Assembly (NCBI RefSeq): GCF_902459765.1
Contig: NZ_CABPSP010000012.1
Span: 1-64,000, forward strand
DNA: 64,000 nt
Reading direction: 5' to 3'
Source of the DNA: Pandoraea anapnoica
Lineage (GTDB): Bacteria > Pseudomonadota > Gammaproteobacteria > Burkholderiales > Burkholderiaceae
The first letter of the stretch is position 1; each line of letters begins with the position of its first letter. The notes under the pieces were generated by a model that saw nothing but the letters and a program-made list of their open reading frames with translations, was not told where the DNA came from and made no database searches. Positions 26,001 through 33,022 of the stretch are shown here, in pieces. Made by a program: the position numbers and the translations under genes.

Positions 26001-27148
26001 GTAACCGTTCCGGTCTTGAGTTGCTGTGCGCGTTGCGCCGCCAGTTGGTTCTTCAGTTGCACGAGACTCGGCGTCACGATAGGCACGAAAGCGGCCTCGC
26101 GCTGACGTCGGGCGACGCCCGAGAGTCCGCGCAGATAACCGCGTCCGCCCCCAGTCTGCACTTCCAGCGTGGCGGCGTCGTGAACAAGTTCCGCGAGCGA
26201 GATGCGCAGTTTGAACAGGCTCGCTGGCGTGTCGACAAATTCGCCTTGCAGGACGCCCGATTTCAGGCGCGTCGTGAGGGACGCGAGCTGATCGGTCAGC
26301 GCGGCCACGTCGTCCGCCACCGCAGCACGGGCTGCCGGGCCGCCTTCGTTTGTGGCGTCGAGGCTACGCTGCGCAAGGCCCAGCGACATGCCGCATTGCA
26401 GCCCCAAGAAGGCCGGGCGCACGCGCACGAGCCACGCCGGCGCGTTGTCGGTGATACGGTCGTCATCGCTCAGCGGCGTGTCGGTCATCTGAAGTGCGGC
26501 GGTGTTGGTGCCGCGCAGACCGATCAGATCGAGATCGTCGCTGCGATGCACGCCCGGCGCGTTGTGCGCGATGGCGAAGATCGACGGCGGACCGCCCGCC
26601 TCGTGGTCGACGGCCGCAGCGGCAACGAAGCCCTGCTTGCGGAGGTTCGTGACCCACGGCAAGCCGCCGTTCACTCGCCACGACGATATGTCGCCGCCAC
26701 CTACGCCAGACGAGGATGCGGTAGGCACGTCGGTCGCCCGGATTTGCAATGGCTCGATAGCCGACAGGTATTTCATCGCATTCGACAGGCCGGTCGCGCC
26801 AGCCAGTTCGCCGCTGAGCAAGGCAGGCAGCAGACGATCGCGCAACGCCTGATTCGGGCTTTGCAGCAAATACTCGATGAACGTGCGTTGTCCCCAAAGG
26901 ACGAAGGCCGCCGCGAACGAATGCGCGGCAACGTCGGCAACGCTGTCGATCGCATCGCCGATCGTGCCTCCGGTGCCGCCCAGCTCAACCGGCACGCCAA
27001 CGCGCAGTAATCCGGCGCTGGCGAGCTGCGGCACCACTTCACCGCAAAGCGTGGCGTCCGTGTCGAGCGTCTCCGCGTGAGCGTCGAGCCATGTTGCGAG
27101 TGCTGGTGCGCGCGCGGCGAGACCCCGCTGGCTGGCGACGGTGCTCAT
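25997..27148 (-). CDS. Acyl-CoA dehydrogenase-like flavoenzyme
   Basis: A 383-aa protein of the acyl-CoA dehydrogenase/DszC-SfnB-like superfamily. It has the N-terminal helical part (GVPVELGGTGGTIGDAID), a central beta part (TGLSNAMKYLS and WVTNLRKQGFVAAAAV) and a C-terminal helical bundle with GGRGYLRG. No obvious acyl-CoA catalytic Glu context is visible, so a monooxygenase-type role on a sulfur compound is as likely as beta-oxidation. The ATG at 27148 overlaps the upstream stop (ATGA). Confidence 0.8.
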   Translation of the reverse strand: MSTVASQRGLAARAPALATWLDAHAETLDTDATLCGEVVPQLASAGLLRVGVPVELGGTGGTIGDAIDSVADVAAHSFAAAFVLWGQRTFIEYLLQSPNQALRDRLLPALLSGELAGATGLSNAMKYLSAIEPLQIRATDVPTASSSGVGGGDISSWRVNGGLPWVTNLRKQGFVAAAAVDHEAGGPPSIFAIAHNAPGVHRSDDLDLIGLRGTNTAALQMTDTPLSDDDRITDNAPAWLVRVRPAFLGLQCGMSLGLAQRSLDATNEGGPAARAAVADDVAALTDQLASLTTRLKSGVLQGEFVDTPASLFKLRISLAELVHDAATLEVQTGGGRGYLRGLSGVARRQREAAFVPIVTPSLVQLKNQLAAQRAQQLKTGTVT

Positions 27149-27711
27149 GCCGCCTGCACCTTCGGTTCCCAGCGATAAGCCGCCAGTTGCGGGTTCAGTT
27201 CGTTTTGCGAAAGGTTGTTCGCGAAGTTGCATAGCGTGGCGAGCGAGACGCCAAGCACCACTTCGAGGGCTGCGGCATCGTCGAATCCCGCTGATTTGAA
27301 AGCGGTGAATTCGGGATCCGACACCGCGCCGCGGGTGGCGATCACGGCGCGCGTGAAATTAGCAACAGCGTCGAGGCGGGCATCGGAGAGTTTGGCCTGA
27401 TCGCGGATTTCATTCACGAGGGCTTCGGGAAGTTGCGCCTTCTTCAGCGCCACAGCCGTATGACCGGCTACGCAAAAGCCGCAGCCGTGAATCCCGGCCG
27501 CCGTGATCTGTACGACCTCGCGCTCGGCCAGTGTCAGGCTCGCGCGGCCGTTGATCGCGCCCACCGTCAGATACGTTTCGAGCGCCGTCGGTGCGTTCGC
27601 CAGCGACGCCACCAGGTTCGGCAGGAAACCATTCGCCGCCAGTGACTTCTCCAAAAACGGACGGCTCGCCTCCGGGGCGGTCTCAACAGTGTGCAATGGC
27701 AGTCGGCTCAT
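27145..27711 (-). CDS. Carboxymuconolactone decarboxylase/AhpD-like protein
   Basis: A 188-aa all-helical protein. The AhpD-type redox motif is complete: Glu65 region EVVQITAA, then CGFC (Cys77, Cys80) and His84. Such proteins act as peroxide-reducing or thiol-disulfide enzymes. It is the first gene of a five-gene, mostly overlapping operon leading to the ABC transporter, suggesting it protects or assists the flavoenzyme encoded next. Confidence 0.87.
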   Translation of the reverse strand: MSRLPLHTVETAPEASRPFLEKSLAANGFLPNLVASLANAPTALETYLTVGAINGRASLTLAEREVVQITAAGIHGCGFCVAGHTAVALKKAQLPEALVNEIRDQAKLSDARLDAVANFTRAVIATRGAVSDPEFTAFKSAGFDDAAALEVVLGVSLATLCNFANNLSQNELNPQLAAYRWEPKVQAA

Positions 27712-27937
27712 ATCGGGCTCCTTACAGTCGAGCCTCCATTGTGCGCAAGGCCGGGCGCTTGCTCAATGCGCGCCCGTCTGGAAATTCTGCGGATTCGTCT
27801 CATCGGGGGACGGAAAATTCCGAGGTAGGAGGGGAAGCGGTCTCGAAGAATACGCTTGTCCCGGATGAGATGGTGGGTAAGCCATTGCACGCAAAGCCAT
27901 GGGGGCGAGTGTTTGCCGGTGATGCCCTTCGCTGGCG

Positions 27938-28957
27938 TTAGTGCACCGGGTACGTGGCCAAGGCGGGTGCAACAGGCTGAGCGCCTGCGCTGGCCACCTG
28001 ACGACGCCACGCCCCCGGCTGGATTCCAGTCACGCGTTTGAAAGCCTGCGCAAAGGCCGACTCCGACTGGTAGCCGACTTGCTCGGCCGCCTCCGGCAGA
28101 GAGACGCCCGCGCGCAGCAACGCAGCCGCCGTCTTCATTCGGACTAGTGTCACGAAGTGTGCCGGTGGTTGTCCGCCAACCTCCGCAAATTGCTTGCAGA
28201 ACCGCGCGCGCGACATATTCACGAAGTCCGCCATGCTATCCGTCGTCCAACGCTCGCCCGGAGACTCGATGATCGCCGCCGCCAGTCGACCGAAGGCGTC
28301 GCGGCGCATCAGACGCCACATCCCCGGGGCGACATCTTGCGCATGTACGGCTTCGCGTAATGCGTAGTAGAAAAGCAGGTCGGTGAGGCGGGCGAGTAGT
28401 GGAGAGGGCGTCTCGCCGGGGCGGCGCGCTTCAGCCTGGAGTAAAGCGAAAACCTGCGTCATACCGTCGAGCCGACCGCTCGCGTGACGCGCAATGATCG
28501 GGTTCGGTAGTAAGCCAAGTACCAGCGAGTCGAGATCGGTGCGGAACTCGAAAAAGCCGCAGGCGAGGGCGACGGAGGGTTTTGCGGCTTGAGTGGTCGC
28601 CGCGCTTGCGTGAGGCTCGGCCGGCAGCGGTGTCATCTTGCCCAATCTGGCGGTCAGGTCCGCCGGGGGCATCGGAGATGGCGTCAGCGCGTGCGGGACG
28701 TCCGAAAGCAGGAACACAGCATCCCCAGCGCTCAATTCGGTCGTGCTTGCCTCGCGACCCCCGTCGGCACCTACGTGCAAATAACACCCTCCATCCAACA
28801 CCACATGGAAGCTCGCCCGCTGATGCCCTCCCGTCGACGCCTGATAAACACCACAGTATTCGCCCACGTGGAATAGCGTGCTCTTCAACTCCAACCCCGC
28901 CAACAACCAATCAGCGACCCGGTCGGAATCGTTCGCCCCCATCGCATCTCGCAACAT
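27938..28957 (-). CDS. AraC-family regulator with cupin sensor domain
   Basis: A 339-aa regulator. The N-terminal half is a Cupin_6-type sensor (HVGEYCGVYQASTGGHQRASFHVVL, GDAVFLLSDVPHAL). The C-terminal about 100 residues hold two helix-turn-helices (TDSMADFVNMSRARFCKQF and LPEAAEQVGYQSESAFAQAFKRVTG). ATG 28957 is preferred, with GGAG 7 bases upstream. It precedes the AhpD-like/transporter operon on the same strand with a 226-bp gap and may regulate it. Confidence 0.9.
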   Translation of the reverse strand: MLRDAMGANDSDRVADWLLAGLELKSTLFHVGEYCGVYQASTGGHQRASFHVVLDGGCYLHVGADGGREASTTELSAGDAVFLLSDVPHALTPSPMPPADLTARLGKMTPLPAEPHASAATTQAAKPSVALACGFFEFRTDLDSLVLGLLPNPIIARHASGRLDGMTQVFALLQAEARRPGETPSPLLARLTDLLFYYALREAVHAQDVAPGMWRLMRRDAFGRLAAAIIESPGERWTTDSMADFVNMSRARFCKQFAEVGGQPPAHFVTLVRMKTAAALLRAGVSLPEAAEQVGYQSESAFAQAFKRVTGIQPGAWRRQVASAGAQPVAPALATYPVH

Positions 28958-29244
28958 AACTTGCTCCACCCCCCTCAAGCCCTTCCACGCCGTTATGCCT
29001 TCCCCGGCAAAACAATCATCGTCCCCACCGACATTCCCGCAGACAACTATTTTTTCGTTGGATGCTTATTACTGAGGTGGGAATGGGGATGGTGGGCTGG
29101 GGCGGTGGGGCGGGCGGAAGGCTGGGGATTGGATGCGCCAGAGAAAACGCAAACCGGCAGTAGGGCTTTGCTTCCAGCTGAGCGGAAGCCTTGCCTAAAA
29201 CCTTCGATAAGGCCTTGCTTCGGTAGTGTCGCTGTATTCCCATA

Positions 29245-29347
29245 CGGCGCCCCCGGCGCCGAGAGGACTCGGTCACGTTCCGCGACCCCGGCATCGCTCG
29301 CAAGCGATGCCTTTCGAGTCCCCACGCAATGTGCACTGGCACATTGC
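29245..29347 (-). ncRNA. Candidate structured RNA element downstream of tRNA-Leu
   Basis: Four perfect or near-perfect hairpins are packed in 103 nt: CGGCGCC/GGCGCCG (29245-29261); a 7-bp outer stem GGACTCG/CGAGTCC (29265-29271 with 29315-29321) enclosing two inner hairpins (29271-29287 and 29290-29311), making a three-way junction; and GCAATGTGC/GCACATTGC (29326-29347). It lies beyond the tRNA terminator. The other copy (32493-32595) differs only at one loop base. No known family is recognised. Confidence 0.35.
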
Positions 29348-29363
29348 TTTCTGGGCAAGCATG

Positions 29364-29400
29364 AAAAAAGCCGATGATCTTTCGATCATCGGCTTTTTTT
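29364..29400. terminator. Bidirectional intrinsic terminator of tRNA-Leu, left copy
   Basis: The stem GCCGATGATC/GATCATCGGC is flanked by six A and seven T, so it works on both strands. It ends the leftward tRNA-Leu transcript shortly after the CCA. Confidence 0.93.
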
Positions 29401-29409
29401 GTATTTTTT

Positions 29410-29494
<85 letters not shown>

Positions 29495-29626
29495 CCCGTC
29501 AGCTCGCTTACTGCTTGCTCGCTGCGAAGAAATGAGATTATGCCGAGGGCGTTACATACTGTCAATATCTGGGGGCCAAAAAATTCAAAAAACTTTCACG
29601 CACCCCCCACAACACCCCCAGAAACC

Positions 29627-30541
29627 TCAAGCCGCACGCCCCATATGCTCCGCACGAATCATGTCGATCAGATGCCGTAACCCCGGCAATGTCTGACGCC
29701 GACTCGGGTAATACATCGACAACGGCGGTCCATCTACCGCCCATTCCGTTAACACCGCCTCCAACGTGCCATTCGCCAACTCGGCCGCCACGTTGCGCTC
29801 CAACACATATCCCAAACCCAAGCCACCCACGGCCGCTGCAATTACGCCGTCACTCTCGTTGATGCTCAATGCCCCCGGCACGTCCAATTCCACCGCCGTC
29901 GACCCATTGCCCAACTCCCACTTGTACAACGTGTTATCACCCAGTCGCATCCGGATGCAATTGTGTGACATCAAGTCCTGCGGCACCTTCGGTCGGCCAT
30001 GACGCGCAATGTACGCCGGTGAACCCACCACGATCCACTTCAGCGCCGGCGTCAACGGTGTCGCAATCATGTCGCCAGGCACCGTGTCGCCGTAGCGCAT
30101 CCCCGCATCGAACCCCTCCGCCACAATGTCCAGCATCCGGTCATCCACCGTGACATCCAGCTCGATGTCCGGATAAGACGCGACAAAGCGGGGCAGGATA
30201 GGGTCCAGCAACAATCGGGCCGCATCGCGTGGCACGTTCAGCCGCAACCGCCCCGCCGGCGACGCACGATATCGGTCCAACGCACCAATCGCCGATGCGA
30301 TCTGCTCAAGGCCCTGCTCCAATTCCTTCGCCAATGCGGATCCCGCCGCCGTCGGCGACACGGAACGACTCGTGCGGTTCAATAACTTCACGCCCAGACG
30401 CGCCTCAAGATTGCGCATCGCATGACTCAAGGCAGAGGTCGTCACGCCTAACTCAGTGGCGGCCTCCCGGAAACTCTGCCGGCGGCAGATGGTGACAAAC
30501 ACGTTCAAATCGGCAAGCTCGCCGCGAGTGAAGGCAGGCAT
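29627..30541 (-). CDS. LysR-family transcriptional regulator
   Basis: A 304-aa LysR regulator. The N-terminal winged helix (FREAATELGVTTSALSHAMRNLEARLGVKLLNRTSRSV) is followed by a substrate-binding domain of the group with DITAEGFDAGMRYGD-like wording (here DIVAEGFDAGMRYGD). ATG 30541 is used; the longer frame to 30625 adds a hydrophobic run without a good start site. It lies between the two tRNA-Leu repeats. Its target is not obvious, because no divergent gene adjoins it. Confidence 0.9.
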   Translation of the reverse strand: MPAFTRGELADLNVFVTICRRQSFREAATELGVTTSALSHAMRNLEARLGVKLLNRTSRSVSPTAAGSALAKELEQGLEQIASAIGALDRYRASPAGRLRLNVPRDAARLLLDPILPRFVASYPDIELDVTVDDRMLDIVAEGFDAGMRYGDTVPGDMIATPLTPALKWIVVGSPAYIARHGRPKVPQDLMSHNCIRMRLGDNTLYKWELGNGSTAVELDVPGALSINESDGVIAAAVGGLGLGYVLERNVAAELANGTLEAVLTEWAVDGPPLSMYYPSRRQTLPGLRHLIDMIRAEHMGRAA

Positions 30542-30787
30542 GTATTTCCCAACAAGTATCAAGCAACAAAAACCAAAAACACCCGACAAGCTCAACGAAT
30601 TAAGTGTCCGTTGAACAATATTCAATTTTTTATGAGGTAAATTCTACAGATTTCCCTATGCTCTGGAACGACGCCATAGCCGTCGTGACGGAAACGCTAC
30701 ACATTCTCACTACGCATTGGCTCGGGTGTTTCGGTCTGCAGCACCGCGGATGTGTATGTCGTCGATCAGTGGGATTCAGGCACGCAG

Positions 30788-30822
30788 AAAGGGCGATCCG
30801 CTGGGAATCGCCCTTGTTTTTT
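30788..30822. terminator. Intrinsic terminator near the SDR 3' end
   Basis: The stem AAGGGCGAT/ATCGCCCTT (30789-30797 with 30807-30815) is followed on the plus strand by gtttttt; on the minus strand the T tract is only three bases. It could end the leftward SDR transcript or a rightward transcript from 30.6 kb, where no convincing gene is seen. Confidence 0.6.
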
Positions 30823-30842
30823 AACGCGGAATGGACGACGGA

Positions 30843-31451
30843 TTAAGCGTCCACGAAAATGACCTGTCCCGTGATGAAGCTGTCGACGCATCGCTCGAAC
30901 GCCTTGCCAACCAGAGCACCGGGCACCGGCTGATAACCCGGCATCATCTCGCCATAAACCGACCAGGCTTCTTCGATGACCGTCGGATTGACGGCGTTAA
31001 TGCGAATGCCACGCGGTAATTCGTACGCGACACATTTCACGAACGTATCGATCGCGCCGCTCGTCGTGGCGTCCGCAATACCCTGAGGCATCGGCTTGAC
31101 GTTCAAAATGCCCGAAATCAAGGTGAACGAACCGCCGTCTTCGATATGGTCGAGACCGACTTTTACGATGTTCATCTGGCCGATTAGCTTGCCTTGAATG
31201 GTGGCCTCCCATTGCTCATCGGTCATCGACACGAACGGCGCATATTCGCAATGCCCCGCGGCACTCACCACCGCATCGAATTTGCCCACCGATTCGAACA
31301 GAGCACGCAACGATGCCTTGTCCGTCGCGTCGACGCGATAATCGCAACCCTCGCCAGAACGGCTGGCCGTGATCACCCGATGATTCGCGAGCCCCTTCAT
31401 CGCCGCCTGACCGATTTTGCCGCTGGCGCCTATGACGATGACAGTTTTCAT
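30843..31451 (-). CDS. Short-chain dehydrogenase, small atypical form
   Basis: A 202-aa Rossmann protein with GASGKIGQ (8-15), a DATDKASL segment and SAAGH. The usual YxxxK is replaced by a region TTSGAIDTFVKC (T-x-x-x-A type with a later Lys), so catalytic residues are not canonical. It diverges from the LysR gene at 31550 across 98 bp and is the probable target of that regulator. Substrate unknown. Confidence 0.82.
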   Translation of the reverse strand: MKTVIVIGASGKIGQAAMKGLANHRVITASRSGEGCDYRVDATDKASLRALFESVGKFDAVVSAAGHCEYAPFVSMTDEQWEATIQGKLIGQMNIVKVGLDHIEDGGSFTLISGILNVKPMPQGIADATTSGAIDTFVKCVAYELPRGIRINAVNPTVIEEAWSVYGEMMPGYQPVPGALVGKAFERCVDSFITGQVIFVDA

Positions 31452-31549
31452 TTCTGCTTACCTCGTTTTTTGAAGATGAGGTGGCATGTTAGAAATGGCA
31501 GACACCCACGTAAATCAAGTGCGGGTTGTATCCGTTACAAGGACTCGTT

Positions 31550-32431
31550 GTGCACAGTATCGATCTCAAACATATGCGCGTTTTCTTGCGGCTGGTGCGC
31601 GAAAGAAGTGCTTCCAGAGTTGCCGCAGAAATGGGATTGTCGCAGCAGGCGATTAGCGGGTATTTGAAAAGGCTTCGAGAGGCGCTGCCGCATGAGATCT
31701 TCGTTCGGCATAGTACTGGGATTGAGCCTACGGACTTCGCGTTGGATATTGCGCGGAAGTTTGAGCGGATTCTTTCGGATGTGGACGACGTGGTGCTGGC
31801 GGATTTCGATCCGGCAGCGCTGGAGAGAAGTGTTGGGATTGTTGCGAATGAATACGCGCAACTTTCAGTACTGCCGAGGTTTATCGCGAAGATCCGGGAG
31901 GGGGCGCCGAGGGTTTCAGTGCGTGTGATGGATTTTTGTCGGGAGACCCACGCGGAACAACTTGAGCGCGGGGATGCGGATATTGCCGTTGGGTTTGCTA
32001 AGTTTTTTGATGATTCGCTAGCGCGGAATGCTCTCGCGGAGGAACGGTACTGTTGCGTGGTCGGGGAAAGGTCCGGGATTGTGGGCGGGCTTCGTAATGT
32101 TGCCGATGTCGCAATGTTTCCTCGGGTGGATTTCGCTGACAGTGCAAGTTATTCGCAGGATGCAGTCTCGCAGTTTCTTGCCGCGCATCACGCACTGATC
32201 CCTCCCGTCGCAACGCTCGCTTGCTACACCTCACTTAAGCCGTTTCTTGAATTTAATGACGTGGTCGCGTTTGTGCCTTCAGCCATCGCCGATGCGTTTC
32301 AGTTGACTCGGCTGCAGTTGGATTCGATGCCGGAGACGTTTGCCACCGCCCTGGGATGGCACCGCAAACGCTCAGGGAATCCGCTGGGGATCTGGCTGCG
32401 GGATGTGCTGAAAGAGGTTGTGGTGGGGTAG
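31550..32431 (+). CDS. LysR-family transcriptional regulator
   Basis: A 293-aa LysR protein with an N-terminal helix-turn-helix (RSASRVAAEMGLSQQAISGYLKRLREAL) and a C-terminal effector domain (SVGIVANEYAQLSVLPRFI, DIAVGFAKFF). A GTG start at 31550 is supported by AAGGA 6 bases upstream; the TTG at 31526 is not. Its lower-GC third positions (gattgcgcg, gagagaagtg) differ from the neighbouring housekeeping genes. It is divergent from the SDR gene and inside the tRNA-Leu-bounded islet. Confidence 0.9.
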   Translation: MHSIDLKHMRVFLRLVRERSASRVAAEMGLSQQAISGYLKRLREALPHEIFVRHSTGIEPTDFALDIARKFERILSDVDDVVLADFDPAALERSVGIVANEYAQLSVLPRFIAKIREGAPRVSVRVMDFCRETHAEQLERGDADIAVGFAKFFDDSLARNALAEERYCCVVGERSGIVGGLRNVADVAMFPRVDFADSASYSQDAVSQFLAAHHALIPPVATLACYTSLKPFLEFNDVVAFVPSAIADAFQLTRLQLDSMPETFATALGWHRKRSGNPLGIWLRDVLKEVVVG

Positions 32432-32492
32432 GGGGCTGGAGAGGAAAACCGTCGATAATGCCTTGCTTCGGTAGTGTCGCTGTATTCCCATA

Positions 32493-32595
32493 CGGCGCCC
32501 CCGGCGCCGAGAGGACTCGGTCACGTTCCGCGACCCCGGCATCGCTTGCAAGCGATGCCTTTCGAGTCCCCACGCAATGTGCACTGGCACATTGC
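32493..32595 (-). ncRNA. Candidate structured RNA element, second copy
   Basis: The same set of hairpins as at 29245-29347. The single difference (C to T at 32547) lies in the four-base loop of the GGCATCGCT hairpin and leaves every stem intact. Confidence 0.35.
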
Positions 32596-32611
32596 TTTCT
32601 GGGCAAGCATG

Positions 32612-32647
32612 AAAAAAGCCGATGATCTTTCGATCATCGGCTTTTTT
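32612..32647. terminator. Bidirectional intrinsic terminator of tRNA-Leu, right copy
   Basis: The same GCCGATGATC/GATCATCGGC stem with flanking A and T runs as in the left copy. The T run is one base shorter. Confidence 0.93.
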
Positions 32648-32657
32648 GTATTTTTTT

Positions 32658-32742
<85 letters not shown>

Positions 32743-33022
32743 CCCGTCAGCTCGCTTACTGCTTGCTCGCTGCGAAGAAGTGAGATTATGCGGATGCGAC
32801 GCGGGAGTGTCAACACTTACGCGTAAAAAAATTTACTTTCTCTCACCCACCTCGACCCCCACGCTCAAATTCCGCACAGGTGGCAGTTTTCGTGAGGTTT
32901 GCCGTATGATTGTCCCTGACTGTAAGACGCCGCTATCCGCGCGTCCTTACAACCCCACGGACCGTCGGGCGCATGGTGCGCCACTCGGCCGGACTCAACC
33001 GGCACAGTAACGCTACCGACCT

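Noticed and set aside
29076-29130. G-rich tract that could form a quadruplex
   Set aside because: Several GGG/GGGG runs are present, but loops are irregular and the tract is intergenic without a clear link to a promoter; not enough to call a feature.
29047-29358. 103-codon frame, repeated at 32253-32606
   Set aside because: Such frames recur because they lie in the duplicated tRNA-Leu repeat. The shared part is explained by hairpin-rich sequence and no ribosome site is evident.
30604-30846. 80-codon plus-strand frame before the terminator at 30.8 kb
   Set aside because: Composition is not protein-like, no ribosome site is evident, and its end runs through the terminator hairpin.
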